A stretch of DNA of 64,000 bases from an uncultured Sulfitobacter sp. (GCA_905182645.1 CAJJCJ010000013.1:113001-177000), one strand, 5' to 3'; positions 1-9,943 are shown, counted from the first letter of the stretch. The notes: generated by a model from the letters alone, not told the origin. A program made the numbers and translations.

Positions 1-138
1 GCGCAGCTTTTGGATATTTTGGACGTTGCTGGGAGTCGGCTAAGAATCGGTTCTGCGCATAATGCGTTTATTGGTGTATTTTGCGGGTGCAGCAATTATA
101 TACGTCTCAACAATTTATCTCATCAAGGATAACCCCTC

Positions 139-912
139 ATGTCGTTTGCAGGAAAAACCGCTGTCATCACCGGATCAAATTCAGGCATCGGGCTGGGAAT
201 CGCGCGCGAAATGGCCAAGGCTGGTGTGAACGTCGTGCTTAATTCATTTTCTGACAGCGCTGACGACCACGCGCTGGCTTCTGGAATTGTAGCGGAATTC
301 GGTGTTGAGGCTAAATACATCGCGGCTGATATGTCAAAATCTGACGATTGCCGCCGCCTGATAGTGGAGGCTGGTCGCTGTGATATCTTGGTGAATAATG
401 TAGGTATTCAACACGTCGCCCCGATTGAGGATTTTCCGGCAGGCAAGTGGGACGCAATTATTGCGATCAACTTGTCATCCGCGTTTCATACAACGGCTGC
501 TGCCTTGCCGGGCATGCGGATCAACGGCTGGGGCCGGATTGTGAATATTGCATCGGCGCATGGTTTGACCGCGTCACCGTATAAATCCGCATATGTTGCA
601 GCCAAGCATGGCATTGTTGGCATGACCAAGGTTGTTGCTTTGGAAACCGCACAAGATCCAATCACTGCAAACGCCATTTGTCCGGGCTATGTGTTAACCC
701 CATTGGTCGAAGCGCAAATCCCTGAGACCATGAAAGAATACGGCATGGACCGCGAGACGGTGATCAAAGATGTCATGCTCGCCCGCCAACCATCCAAAGA
801 ATTTGCGACTGTGGAACAATTGGGTGGCACGGTGAATTTCCTGTGCTCTGATGCTGCGGCGCAAATTACCGGCACGACTATTAGCGTTGATGGCGGCTGG
901 ACGGCCCTGTGA
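139..912 (+). CDS. bdhA: 3-hydroxybutyrate dehydrogenase (SDR)
   Basis: Cytosolic short-chain dehydrogenase predicted to oxidise (R)-3-hydroxybutyrate to acetoacetate with NAD+, in ketone-body and polyhydroxybutyrate turnover. The 257-residue length is typical. The Rossmann cofactor motif TGSNSGIG is at residues 11-18, NNVG at 86-89, catalytic Ser at about 139, and the YxxxK pair at Tyr152/Lys156. The C-terminus SVDGGWTAL is typical of bdhA. The ATG is preceded by an AAGGA ribosome site. Its stop abuts the stop of the convergent LysE gene with no spacer. Specificity comes from family resemblance; a related SDR activity is possible but less likely. Confidence 0.9.
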   Translation: MSFAGKTAVITGSNSGIGLGIAREMAKAGVNVVLNSFSDSADDHALASGIVAEFGVEAKYIAADMSKSDDCRRLIVEAGRCDILVNNVGIQHVAPIEDFPAGKWDAIIAINLSSAFHTTAAALPGMRINGWGRIVNIASAHGLTASPYKSAYVAAKHGIVGMTKVVALETAQDPITANAICPGYVLTPLVEAQIPETMKEYGMDRETVIKDVMLARQPSKEFATVEQLGGTVNFLCSDAAAQITGTTISVDGGWTAL

Positions 913-1515
913 TCAGCTGATCAGCTTGATCGCAAGCGCCCACATTAAGAGGCCGATCAAAACATCAAGGATACGCCACGCGCGCGTTGATTGCATCACC
1001 GGCGCGAGCAGTCGTGCGCCATAGCCGAGGCTAAAGAAGAACACGTAAGACGATAAAATTGCCCCAATACCAAACAGATAGCGGTCAATATTCATGTCGT
1101 ATTGTGTGGAGATTGCGCCGATTAGCCCCAGAGTGTCGAGGTAAACATGCGGGTTCAACCAAGTGAACGCAGCCCCCGTCGCAAGCGTCGCCCACAGCCC
1201 TGCTGATTGCCCAGAAAGCTGGATATTGTAGTCTCCTTGATATGCAGCCCATAGCCGCATTGCCCCGTACACACTTAGGAATGCAGCGCCGCCCCAAGCC
1301 ATAATGTGCGGTAACAGTGGTGCCTGTTCGACGATAATGCCAAAGCCAAACACACCTGCAGCGATTAGCAGCGCGTCAGACGTCGCGCACAGCAGGCACA
1401 GCCAGAATATATGTTGTCGTGCTAGTCCTTGACGTAGCACAAACGCATTTTGCGCCCCAATCGCGAGGATCAGCGCAAAGCCAGTTATAAAGCCTGTGCT
1501 GATCGGGCCGATCAC
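913..1515 (-). CDS. LysE/ArgO-type amino-acid exporter
   Basis: Inner-membrane exporter of the LysE superfamily; family members export basic amino acids such as lysine or arginine. It has 200 residues and about six hydrophobic segments. The N-terminal segment carries the family signature GAQNAFVLRQGL at about residues 21-32, and a helix with WLNPHVYLDT lies at about 118-127. The gene overlaps the upstream DUF502 gene by 4 bp (1512-1515), so the two are probably translationally coupled. The exact substrate cannot be read from sequence. Confidence 0.85.
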   Translation of the reverse strand: MIGPISTGFITGFALILAIGAQNAFVLRQGLARQHIFWLCLLCATSDALLIAAGVFGFGIIVEQAPLLPHIMAWGGAAFLSVYGAMRLWAAYQGDYNIQLSGQSAGLWATLATGAAFTWLNPHVYLDTLGLIGAISTQYDMNIDRYLFGIGAILSSYVFFFSLGYGARLLAPVMQSTRAWRILDVLIGLLMWALAIKLIS

Positions 1516-2234
1516 GGGGCAGGTGGCTTGGTCGGGTCTTTGCCATTGGGATAAACCAGCCCTGCAGAGATCACGAGTTTGGCCGCGTCTTCGACGGTCA
1601 TGTCCAATTCTTTGACGTCACTGCGCGGCAGGAACAACAAAAACCCAGATGTCGGGTTGGGCGTCGTGGGCAAAAACACCGTCGCGATATCTTCGCCGTT
1701 AGAGATTTTTGTGCGTACTTCGCCGCGCGCGTTGGTCGAGATGAACGCGATAGCCCAAATTCCTTTGCGCGGATATTCGATCAAGCAAGCCTTATCAAAT
1801 GATGTGTCGCGCTGGGAAAACACGGTTTCGGCGATTTGTTTGACGCCGTTATAAATTGAGCGGACGACGGGCATCCGTTCGACCATGCTTTCGCCGAACC
1901 GCAACATGGATCGGCCCAAGATGCCTTTGCCGATCCAGCCGACCAGTATTGTGAACACCAAGAAAATGACGACCCCAATTCCGCGCACATTGACGCGGAT
2001 CAGATCGCCGCCCTCGGAGCGGAAAAAGCGGTTAACAAGTTCCTCAGGTTGGTAATAATCGGGGATAAACGGCCAAACCCAGCTATCGATCCAGCCGACA
2101 ACCGACCAAACCAAGTAAAGCGTGAGCCCAATCGGCGCAACAATGATGAGGCCCGCAAGAAAGTTGCCCCGCAGCCGCGTAATGATGCCGCGCCGTATCT
2201 TTTTGCCGTCGTCAGTGAAGTGATCCATCGTCAT
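1512..2234 (-). CDS. DUF502 family membrane protein
   Basis: Conserved two-helix membrane protein of 240 residues. A charged N-terminus precedes a helix at about residues 23-48 (LAGLIIVAPIGLTLYLVW); a second lies at about 85-103. The soluble C-terminal half contains the family motif MPVVRSIYNGVKQIAETVFS and ends in a proline-rich tail. The family is common in Proteobacteria and its biochemical role is not established. It lies in a minus-strand run after psuG (57 bp upstream) and overlaps lysE by 4 bp. Confidence 0.85.
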   Translation of the reverse strand: MTMDHFTDDGKKIRRGIITRLRGNFLAGLIIVAPIGLTLYLVWSVVGWIDSWVWPFIPDYYQPEELVNRFFRSEGGDLIRVNVRGIGVVIFLVFTILVGWIGKGILGRSMLRFGESMVERMPVVRSIYNGVKQIAETVFSQRDTSFDKACLIEYPRKGIWAIAFISTNARGEVRTKISNGEDIATVFLPTTPNPTSGFLLFLPRSDVKELDMTVEDAAKLVISAGLVYPNGKDPTKPPAP

Positions 2235-2291
2235 CCGCCAATTACGAAACCGTTAACTGCCATTTAGGCAAAGATGTCTGTCCCGACAAGG

Positions 2292-3209
2292 TTAACCGCT
2301 TTGTTTCACCATTTCACCAGCAATTTTGGTTGCCAGCACAGCGTTATTGCGCACCAATGCGATGTTTGCGACCAATGACCGTCCCTCTGTTAGTTCGAAT
2401 ATGCGCCCGAGCAGGAATGGCGTGACCAATTTCGCGCTGATCGATTGGGCGTCTGCTTCTGATAGGGCTTGTGCGATGACTGGTGCCAGCACGTCAGCGG
2501 GGATTTGTGCGTCGATTGGGATTGGATTGCAGATGAGTTGACCGCCGGACAGACCCATCGCGGTGCGGGTGATCTGTGCCGACGCGATCTGTGCAGCAGT
2601 ATCCATGCGCAGTGGTGTGGCAATGTCTGATACAGCCGACCAAAACGCAGGCAACATGTCTTGCCCAACGGTGATGACAGGCACGCCAAGGGTCTCGAGG
2701 ACTTCGTAGGTTTTTTCCAGATCCAAGATTGCTTTGGCCCCAGCGGCCACAACGGTCACAGGTGTTTGTGCCAATTCGTTGATGTCCGCGGAAATGTCAA
2801 AGCTGATTTCTGCGCCACGATGAACGCCGCCGATACCGCCAGTTGCAAATACGTGGATACCTGCCAGATGCGCGGCAATCATGGTGGCCGCAACTGTTGT
2901 TGCCCCAGTGCCGCCCATCGCAATGCAGGCCGCAATATCTGCCCGAGACAGCTTTGCCACGTCGGTTGCTTGGCCAAGCCCGTCAAGCTGATCGGCCTCA
3001 AGCCCAATGTGCAGCGCACCGTTCATCACTGCGATGGTGGCAGGTGTTGCCCCACCATCGCGCACATCTTGTTCAACGATCCGTGCCGTTTGAATGTTTT
3101 GCGGGAACGGCATGCCGTGGGTGATGATCGTGCTTTCAAGCGCCACAATAGGGGTTCCAGCGGCGCGCGCTGCCGCGACTTCTGCGCTGAATGTCATAGG
3201 GAAGGTCAT
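2292..3209 (-). CDS. psuG: Pseudouridine-5'-phosphate glycosidase
   Basis: Predicted to cleave pseudouridine 5'-phosphate to uracil and ribose 5-phosphate, the second step of pseudouridine salvage. The 305-residue length is normal. Family motifs are clear: ALESTIITHGMPFPQN near residues 23-38, the glycine-rich GGTGATTVAATM segment, and FATGGIGGVHRGAE in the middle of the protein. It overlaps the upstream psuK gene by 4 bp (3206-3209), so kinase and glycosidase form one unit, as in many bacteria. Confidence 0.93.
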   Translation of the reverse strand: MTFPMTFSAEVAAARAAGTPIVALESTIITHGMPFPQNIQTARIVEQDVRDGGATPATIAVMNGALHIGLEADQLDGLGQATDVAKLSRADIAACIAMGGTGATTVAATMIAAHLAGIHVFATGGIGGVHRGAEISFDISADINELAQTPVTVVAAGAKAILDLEKTYEVLETLGVPVITVGQDMLPAFWSAVSDIATPLRMDTAAQIASAQITRTAMGLSGGQLICNPIPIDAQIPADVLAPVIAQALSEADAQSISAKLVTPFLLGRIFELTEGRSLVANIALVRNNAVLATKIAGEMVKQSG

Positions 3210-4120
3210 AAAGGGGTTTCTCCGGATACGTAAATTGCGGCGGCGTTGCCTGCGCGGGTCAGTGCGGCCATGCGGTCCATGCCTTGGGCCTCTGACGCGA
3301 TGTGGGCCGCCATGAATGTGTCGCCAGCACCTGTCACGCGCGTAACCAACACGGCGGGCGGTGTGTGGCTGATAATATCTTCTGCGGTTCCCTCAGAGGC
3401 CGCATTGCCCCCGTCGGTGACCAGCACCCGGTGCGCCCCACGTTTAAGCAGACCCGCTGCCCCGTCATGTGACATTGAAAATTCGGTTTGGCACAGCAGG
3501 CTGGCCTCTTCCAAGTTGACATAAAGCGTCGCGGTTGGGTGGTCCATAAGGGCCAAAAGTCGCGCAGCCTTACCTGGCGATGCGGGGGCGACACGCAGAT
3601 CAGCGCGCTCAAACAGCGGCGATTTGGCGATTGTCTGGAGCAATTCTTCGGTCAGGTTGCCGTCCAATGCGACAGGTCCGGTAAAAGGCGCGTTTGCGGT
3701 TCCCAGCCGCCCATCGCCCATGGCGCGCAGGATTTTGTCGCCTGATGCCTCGAGCGAATGCGCGTCGGCGATCGCTGCAACCAAACCGTTGGCACTCTCA
3801 ATGGCCATATAGACATCCGTGGGCAGGTCAGCGGACCGGTAAAGGTAATCGCAGATCAGTCCCATACGCTGTGCCTCGGCGACCAGCTCATTGCCTTCCG
3901 CGTCGCGGCCAATGGCAGATAACAGGGCAGGTTTCATGCCAAACCGGCGCAGGGTCATCGCAATGTTCATCGCGACGCCACCCGGCAGGCGTGTGATCCG
4001 GCCCGGCACGTCAGAGCCGACGCGCATATGGCTCGCTGCGCGACCAATCACGTCCCAAAGGACGGACCCGATGCAAATAATATCAGTGTTGTGTGTCATG
4101 CATCGCTTTTGACGAAACAC
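3206..4120 (-). CDS. psuK: PfkB-family pseudouridine kinase
   Basis: PfkB/ribokinase-fold kinase of 304 residues, predicted to phosphorylate pseudouridine to its 5'-phosphate for the overlapping psuG product. The N-terminal region contains the GGVAMNIAMTLRRFG substrate-side motif, and the C-terminal region has the anion-hole signature VTGAGDTFMAAH. Translational overlap with psuG is the main argument for pseudouridine rather than another nucleoside or sugar. The first ATG lies only 15 bp after the upstream DUF4198 stop, so the two may share a transcript. Confidence 0.88.
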   Translation of the reverse strand: MFRQKRCMTHNTDIICIGSVLWDVIGRAASHMRVGSDVPGRITRLPGGVAMNIAMTLRRFGMKPALLSAIGRDAEGNELVAEAQRMGLICDYLYRSADLPTDVYMAIESANGLVAAIADAHSLEASGDKILRAMGDGRLGTANAPFTGPVALDGNLTEELLQTIAKSPLFERADLRVAPASPGKAARLLALMDHPTATLYVNLEEASLLCQTEFSMSHDGAAGLLKRGAHRVLVTDGGNAASEGTAEDIISHTPPAVLVTRVTGAGDTFMAAHIASEAQGMDRMAALTRAGNAAAIYVSGETPL

Positions 4121-4135
4121 ACGGGCGGGCGCAAG

Positions 4136-4933
4136 TCAGGGTGCCATGAAAGTCAGGTTTGCCCAAAGCGTTTCCCATGCAGCCCCAGTGTCAGCGGCCA
4201 GTTGCACGGCTGGTTCGCGTAACACAACTGCATCAAGCATATACGAATACCCCGATTTGACCGGAACAGTCGCGATGCCTTGATCATCTGTACGCACCAA
4301 AAATATGTTGGCAACGTCGTCTTGGTTTTTTTCAAATACCTCGATCTGTTCGTTGGCGCGCACATCTGTCCGGTAGAACAACTGAACACGCACGCCAACA
4401 GATAAATCATCGATGTAAGGGTTGGTCAGTGCAACGATCTCGGTTTCTAATCCGACCCGTTTATCCGCACCTGCCGCGCTGCCAACACCGATTAAGGTTT
4501 TGGAATACCGCGAATAGACTTCTTTAAAGTTCTCAAGCGGGAAACCGCGCGCCTCGTGGGTTGCCAACTGATCACCAAGATCTTTGTGATCCAAAAAATT
4601 TTGGAACTTTTCCCAAGTCTCGTATGACACGTCAGAATTGCGCGCCTGATAGGCAACAATGTTCAACCCCTCGGACAGGGGCGCCTGATCAAGGGCAGGG
4701 CTATCGCCGATTCGGCTGGTGACTTGCTGACTATTGCCACCATTGAAAGTGATGAAATGGGTGAACCGCTGCGGCACAAAAGGAAGTTTGACACCTTTAA
4801 AGTCCTGCCCGTTGACAATATGAGCAGTCAGATTACCGTCTGCTTCAACCTGATACGCCAATGGCTCGAGCCAAAACTCGTGTGCTGCCGCTGGAGCCGC
4901 CATAAGACCAATAATGAAAGCAATTTTCCGCAT
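4136..4933 (-). CDS. DUF4198 periplasmic protein
   Basis: Exported protein of 265 residues. The chosen ATG at 4933 has AAGGA about 8 nt upstream and opens a clear signal peptide ending AAPAAAHEFW; longer upstream reading lacks these. After cleavage the mature protein would start with His-Glu, as is common in DUF4198 proteins, which have been linked to periplasmic metal handling by gene context. The divergent neighbour encodes a HupE/UreJ-type membrane protein, and the two 5' ends overlap. No metal has been demonstrated here; nickel or cobalt is only a context guess. Confidence 0.8.
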   Translation of the reverse strand: MRKIAFIIGLMAAPAAAHEFWLEPLAYQVEADGNLTAHIVNGQDFKGVKLPFVPQRFTHFITFNGGNSQQVTSRIGDSPALDQAPLSEGLNIVAYQARNSDVSYETWEKFQNFLDHKDLGDQLATHEARGFPLENFKEVYSRYSKTLIGVGSAAGADKRVGLETEIVALTNPYIDDLSVGVRVQLFYRTDVRANEQIEVFEKNQDDVANIFLVRTDDQGIATVPVKSGYSYMLDAVVLREPAVQLAADTGAAWETLWANLTFMAP

Positions 4934-6272
4934 GATGCCGTCCTTTTCTGTTAGCCCCAAACTGTTCTTTGCCCGCCTATTGTCAAGCGCGGTCCTGATT
5001 TGGATCACATCCTTGTCACCCGTGTCAGCACATGAGGTCCTGCCATCCATCGCGGATATGACCCAAGAGGGCGACAGCCTGACGTTTGATGTGCGGCTCA
5101 ATTTAGAAAGCTTTATCGCGGGGATCGACCAAACAGAGGTTATTGATACCAATGCGGCCCCACAAGCAGAAACCTATGACGCGTTGCGCGCGCTTAACGC
5201 TGCTGATCTTAAGGCACGTTTTGCTGAATTTTGGCCCCAGATGGCGAGCAAAGTCATGGTTTTGGCTGACGGTGTTGTCGTGATCGCTGAAAACCCCACC
5301 CTAAGCGTTGACCCTATTGGCGACACAGAAGTTGTGCGCGCATCTAACCTGTCATTCACGGCCGTGCTTCCCGCTGGGGCACAATCAGTCCAAGTCGGCT
5401 GGGCGCCTGAATTTGGGGTATTGGTCTTGCGTCAAATGGGCGTCGATGCGCCATACGATGGCTATTTAGAAGCTGGCGCAATGTCAGATCCGATTGCCCT
5501 AGCAGGGGGCGATCAAGCCAGTGGGTGGCAAACGTTTGTGCGCTATATTCCTATCGGGCTTGACCATATCGTGCCAAAGGGGCTTGATCACATCCTATTT
5601 GTGCTTGGTCTGTTTTTCCTGTCAGCCCGTATGCGCCCGCTGCTGACCCAAGTATCGCTGTTCACATTGGCGCACACAATCACGCTGGCACTGGCTGCGC
5701 TTGGCTATGTGGTCGTACCAGGCAGCTTTGTTGAACCATTGATCGCGGCATCAATCGTTTATGTCGCCGTCGAAAACATCTTTATGAAAAACCTGAGCCC
5801 TTGGCGGCCTTTTGTCGTGTTTGGATTTGGCCTACTGCACGGCCTTGGTTTTGCGTCCGTGCTTGCTGAATTCGGATTACCTAAAAGCGCGTTTGTACCT
5901 GCGTTGATAGGGTTCAACATCGGCGTTGAAATTGGCCAACTTGCGGTGATCGCAGTGATGTTCCTGTGCGTCTGGCAAGTTTTGCGCGTGGACCGCGGCA
6001 GCAACGAGGCCTTTCAAGGCAAGGTGCTTTACGTCGTGTTGGGCGTTGCCGCCGCAGCACTTATCTGGCTGAACCCAAGTGTTACCAGCACAGCGATTGA
6101 AAACCCAACGTGGTTATTCGCGGCCCCGCTGCTTGCCATCTTCTTGTTGTGCTTTGGATCAATACAACTGCGCGACCAGGTCGATTCTTACCGCAAGATA
6201 GTTGCCGTTCCGGCATCCGTTGCGATCGCATTTGTAGGTGCATATTGGTTCATTGAACGGGTATTTCTATAA
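4914..6272 (+). CDS. HupE/UreJ family membrane protein
   Basis: Membrane protein of up to 452 residues. A signal segment ends SPVSAHEV, followed by an extracytoplasmic domain of about 200 residues. The C-terminal half has several transmembrane helices and the family's conserved stretches GLDHILFVLGLFFL, FTLAHTITLALAA and FGLLHGLGFASVLAEFG. HupE/UreJ proteins are associated with nickel/cobalt uptake or metalloenzyme maturation; this longer HupE_UreJ_2 type is less characterised. Starts at 4914, 4932 and 4935 are all possible and none has a good ribosome site; 4935 gives the most normal signal peptide. The start region overlaps that of the divergent DUF4198 gene. Confidence 0.8.
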   Translation: MKAIFRMMPSFSVSPKLFFARLLSSAVLIWITSLSPVSAHEVLPSIADMTQEGDSLTFDVRLNLESFIAGIDQTEVIDTNAAPQAETYDALRALNAADLKARFAEFWPQMASKVMVLADGVVVIAENPTLSVDPIGDTEVVRASNLSFTAVLPAGAQSVQVGWAPEFGVLVLRQMGVDAPYDGYLEAGAMSDPIALAGGDQASGWQTFVRYIPIGLDHIVPKGLDHILFVLGLFFLSARMRPLLTQVSLFTLAHTITLALAALGYVVVPGSFVEPLIAASIVYVAVENIFMKNLSPWRPFVVFGFGLLHGLGFASVLAEFGLPKSAFVPALIGFNIGVEIGQLAVIAVMFLCVWQVLRVDRGSNEAFQGKVLYVVLGVAAAALIWLNPSVTSTAIENPTWLFAAPLLAIFLLCFGSIQLRDQVDSYRKIVAVPASVAIAFVGAYWFIERVFL

Positions 6273-6369
6273 ATTTCGCCTCGCTTTATTGAAAATACTC
6301 CCGCCAGAGGCTCGACCACTTGCAACCCCTACAGGCTTCGGCTAATTGAACCTCACTAAATCCCCAAGC

Positions 6370-6440
6370 GGGGGCGGGTAGATCGGGGAGAAATCCCGTT
6401 ATGTCCACCGGTTGGCGCATTAGCGTCGATACCCCCGCCC
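6370..6440 (+). promoter_or_regulatory. Structured leader of rpsB
   Basis: The 100 bp before rpsB carries a GC-rich GGGGGCGGG element at about 6370 that can pair with CCCCCGCCC at 6432-6440. It encloses a small CGGG/CCCG hairpin around 6384-6398. rpsB leaders in proteobacteria often fold this way and bind S2 for feedback control. That role here is inferred from position and complementarity only. Confidence 0.45.
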
Positions 6441-6468
6441 AAGGTCAAACCGGAAAAGGATTACAAAC

Positions 6469-7236
6469 ATGGCTCTTCCCGAGTTCACCATGCGTCAGCT
6501 GCTTGAAGCTGGCGTTCACTTTGGCCACCAGACCGCGCGCTGGAACCCAAAGATGCAACATCACATTTATGGCAGCCGTAACGGCATCCACATCATGGAC
6601 CTGACACAGACAGTTCCAATGCTTGACCAAGCGTTGAACGTGATCCGTGACACAGTCGCCAAGGGCGGCCGTATCTTGTTCGTCGGCACCAAGCGTCAGG
6701 CCGCAAAGCCAGTTGCAGATGCAGCTGAACGTTGCGCACAATACTACATGAACCACCGTTGGCTTGGGGGCACATTGACCAACTGGCAGACTGTTTCCAA
6801 GTCCATCCAGCGCCTGAAGGCGATTGATGCGGCGTCCGAGAACGGCTTTGACGGTTTGACCAAGAAAGAACGTCTTGGCATGGAACGTGAGCAGGGAAAA
6901 CTGCAGGCGTCTTTGGGCGGCATCCGCGAAATGGGCGGTGTACCTGATCTGCTTTTCGTCATCGACGTGAACAAGGAAACATTGGCGATCGCAGAAGCTA
7001 AAAAGCTTGGCATCCCAGTTGTGGCGATTGTTGACACCAACTGTTCCCCAGATGGCATCGATTACGTCATTCCAGGCAACGACGATGCGGCACGTGCTAT
7101 CGCACTTTACACCGACTTGGCTGCACGTGCAGCGCTTGACGGTATGTCCGCTCAACTCGGTGCAGCTGGCGTTGACATGGGTGCAATGGAAGAGTTCGCT
7201 GAAGAAGTTGTTGCTGACGAGGCTGCTGCTTCCTAA
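6469..7236 (+). CDS. rpsB: 30S ribosomal protein S2
   Basis: Small-subunit ribosomal protein S2, 255 residues, normal for alphaproteobacteria. Diagnostic segments include [20 protein letters not shown] at the N-terminus, [17 protein letters not shown], and the ending region [17 protein letters not shown]. The ATG is preceded by an AAAGGA site. It is followed by tsf after 85 bp containing a hairpin, the classical rpsB-tsf arrangement. Confidence 0.98.
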   Translation: MALPEFTMRQLLEAGVHFGHQTARWNPKMQHHIYGSRNGIHIMDLTQTVPMLDQALNVIRDTVAKGGRILFVGTKRQAAKPVADAAERCAQYYMNHRWLGGTLTNWQTVSKSIQRLKAIDAASENGFDGLTKKERLGMEREQGKLQASLGGIREMGGVPDLLFVIDVNKETLAIAEAKKLGIPVVAIVDTNCSPDGIDYVIPGNDDAARAIALYTDLAARAALDGMSAQLGAAGVDMGAMEEFAEEVVADEAAAS

Positions 7237-7262
7237 AGCGGCGCCATTTGGCAAAACTATCA

Positions 7263-7286
7263 CGAGGCGGGGGTAACCTCGCCTCG
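7263..7286 (+). promoter_or_regulatory. Hairpin between rpsB and tsf
   Basis: CGAGGCG at 7263-7269 pairs perfectly with CGCCTCG at 7280-7286 around a 10-nt loop. There is no T tract, so it is more likely a processing or attenuation element than a full terminator. It sits 35 bp before the tsf start. Confidence 0.5.
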
Positions 7287-7321
7287 ATCCAATTTTGAAT
7301 TTCCTCATACGGAGTAGAGAC

Positions 7322-8194
7322 ATGGCTATTACCGCTGCAATGGTAAAAGAACTGCGCGACAGCACAGGCGCAGGCATGATGGACGCTAAAAAAGCGTTGA
7401 CTGAAAATGCTGGTGACATGGAAGCGTCTGTCGATTGGCTGCGCACCAAAGGTTTGGCAAAAGCTGCTAAGAAATCCGGCCGAACGGCTGCGGAAGGTCT
7501 TGTGGCTGTTGCTGTTAAAGGCGGAAAAGGTGTTGCTGTTGAAGTGAACTCCGAGACCGACTTTGTAGGCAAAAATGCTGACTTCCAGAAGATGGTTGCT
7601 GGCATTGCTGAAGTTGCGCTTAGCACATCCGACATCGACGGCCTAAAGGCTGCTGATCTGGACGGCAAAACTGTTGAACAGACTGTTATCGACGCAGTTG
7701 CGATCATCGGCGAAAACATGTCGGTCCGCCGCATGGCTGTCGTTGAAGGTGCATCTGTTGTGAACTATGTCCATAATGCTGCTGCACCTGGCATGGGCAA
7801 CATCGGCGTTCTGGTTGCACTGTCTGGCGACAACGAAGCATTTGGCCGTCAGGTTGCAATGCACATCGCTGCTGCAAACCCAGTGTCCTTGTCCGAAGCT
7901 GATCTTGACGCATCTGTTGTCGAGAAAGAAAAGACTGTTCAGATGGACATCGCACGCGAGTCCGGCAAGCCAGAAGCTGTGATCGAAAAAATGATCGTTG
8001 GCCGCATGAAGAAATTCATGGCTGAAGTTACATTGCTCAACCAGCAGTTCGTTGTGAACCCTGACGTGACAGTTGCACAGGCTGCAACCGATGCCGGTGT
8101 CGAAATCACTGGCTTTGTGCGTCTTGAAGTTGGTGAAGGCATCGAAGTTGAAAAAGAAGACTTCGCTGCTGAAGTAGCAAAGATGAACAGCTAA
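7322..8194 (+). CDS. tsf: Elongation factor Ts
   Basis: Nucleotide-exchange factor that recycles EF-Tu-GDP to EF-Tu-GTP in the cytosol. The protein has 290 residues, counted from the ATG at 7322, which follows a GGAG site. A longer reading from 7295 lacks support. The N-terminal UBA-like motif [19 protein letters not shown], the core SETDFVGKN and the late motif LLNQQFV are all present. It forms an operon with rpsB, ending at a strong terminator 25 bp downstream. Confidence 0.98.
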   Translation: MAITAAMVKELRDSTGAGMMDAKKALTENAGDMEASVDWLRTKGLAKAAKKSGRTAAEGLVAVAVKGGKGVAVEVNSETDFVGKNADFQKMVAGIAEVALSTSDIDGLKAADLDGKTVEQTVIDAVAIIGENMSVRRMAVVEGASVVNYVHNAAAPGMGNIGVLVALSGDNEAFGRQVAMHIAAANPVSLSEADLDASVVEKEKTVQMDIARESGKPEAVIEKMIVGRMKKFMAEVTLLNQQFVVNPDVTVAQAATDAGVEITGFVRLEVGEGIEVEKEDFAAEVAKMNS

Positions 8195-8218
8195 GCCTGT
8201 TAATCTAAAACGAAATTG

Positions 8219-8250
8219 GGCCCGTCTGAGAAATCAGGCGGGCCTTTTTC
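8219..8250 (+). terminator. Rho-independent terminator after tsf
   Basis: GGCCCGTCTGA at 8219-8229 pairs with TCAGGCGGGCC at 8233-8243 (one G-T pair) around a short loop and is followed by TTTTTC. Confidence 0.9.
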
Positions 8251-8352
8251 TTGTCGTCAACACACCGTAAACCAAACACAATGTCCAACGACATTGCGCA
8301 ACAGTTCGAGTTGATCACAATTTTAAGTTGATTTAACGAGGACGAATTTTAG

Positions 8353-9723
8353 ATGCAAATTACAACTATTTACGACACTGGAAACCAGTTCAGCTGAGAC
8401 CAAAAATCGACCAGCTATGACAATTTCGGTTTCATCGAACTTGTCGGTTACGTCTATGACAATGGCGCGTCGTCAATCCAGCTATATGAACTCGGAAATC
8501 TCTATTCATTACAGATCACAGATGCACGCCGATGGCGGCACAGCCACTGTCGGTGGTGTTTTCAATTGGACAAGCCGCGGCATTAGGTCTGATGAAAATG
8601 GCGCAATGAACAGTCGCGGAACGCTTTATGACAACGGTGTTATGTCTACTGATTTGTTCAATCCATACGGCTGGCTCGACAGAACAATAATGAGCGATGA
8701 CCAAGACAAGAAAATTTGGTCATCAATCTTCACTGATTATGATTTTGGCGTTATTAAGCAACGCCTTGTAACCTACACAATGGTCTGCAGGTAAAAACCC
8801 GTTACCAAGACAGCAAAGTCGCGGCAGTGGATCGATTTGACTTAGGCGATGTCAAAAATTGAACAACACAAAGCGAAAGGTTCGACGCCAACGGTCAACG
8901 CGAGATGATCGTCACCGAATTCGATGCTGGCGCAGTTCATCTCACAATATTTGCCGATGGCGTTAAAACAAGAATGCTCGAGTCCGACGACGGTGACGTG
9001 TGTAATTGGGCCAATAAATCCCCGAGTTTCGATATATCTGGTGCGTTGACGGTCAAGTCGATCACGTAGAATGATGGTACAGTTCGTCACGAATTTTGGG
9101 CGGATGGGGCGAAAACGAGTATCGAACAACACGACACGCTTGATATCAAAGCTTGGTCCGAGATTGTGACTACTTACAGTGCGGCGGGTCTGCGCGACGT
9201 GAAAACCACCACTTTTGACAGTGGAATAGTAAGAGGTGAGCAATGGGTGGATGGGCAAAGTGTATCTATTGAAATCCAAGATACGTTGGACGTAAAAAAT
9301 TGGTTCAGTAGTACCACCAACTATGATGCAACAGGTGCGATTTCTGAGCGTGTGACTGTCTTTGATAATGGCATAGAACGGGCTGAATCCTTTGGCTAAA
9401 GTGGTGTGCAGACAGCGATAATATCGGCGGATGTCGGCAACGCATTTGCATTGGATGCCAGAACGACCACAAACAATGCGGATGGTACAATTTCAACGCT
9501 TGGAACGGTTTTCGACAGCGGTGATCAGATCATTTTTGCATTTCAAACTGAGGACGGCCAACGCGATTGGCGACTCGAGGTTGACGGCGATAACAGCAGT
9601 GATTGGCTGTACCGCGTGACCGAATATGCCGTCGATGGAATCAACCCCATTGTGACAACATATGACACGGATGCGGCCCTGCCAGAGCTATACGTAGGCT
9701 ATGCGCTCGTTGAATTGATTTAG
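8353..9723 (+). pseudogene. Decayed tandem-repeat protein
   Basis: Once a coding sequence of about 455 residues built from imperfect repeats of about 50 residues. Each repeat carries W...TxYDxxG...T.FDNG....DG....I...DTLDVK. The ATG at 8353 has a GAGGA site. Reading is broken by an in-frame TGA at 8395, a frameshift near 8520, another near 8776, a TGA at about 8868, a TAG at about 9067 and a TAA at about 9397. The best-preserved stretches are 9166-9399 and 9406-9723. Both TGA codons sit where the repeat pattern expects Trp. Similar repeats occur in secreted or RTX-like proteins of Roseobacter relatives, but no domain could be named with confidence. Confidence 0.75.
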
Positions 9724-9943
9724 CAAAGCTGCGGCATCGGTGGCATCGTTCGGTCTTGGGATTGACAGGAGAGTTACGATGCCGCCGTGCCGCGGATTGG
9801 CTAACCTGATAATTGTCAGGGATCCAACCCGCTATTTCCAAGCCTTAGGCCACCACTCACGGAACATGTTAATGGTGGCATTGATATGCAATTAGCAAAA
9901 ATTGGGTATTCCATGCCTTTTTTCGAATTCCTTGTTCTCTTAG

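Noticed and set aside
6445..7734. A 429-residue open frame on the minus strand across rpsB and tsf
   Set aside because: It lies antisense to two certain genes, its length follows from their codon bias, and the translation has no family resemblance.
8353..9723. Stop-codon recoding (TGA as Trp) in the repeat protein
   Set aside because: The gene also has frameshifts, a TAG and a TAA, and all other genes in the window end normally with TGA.
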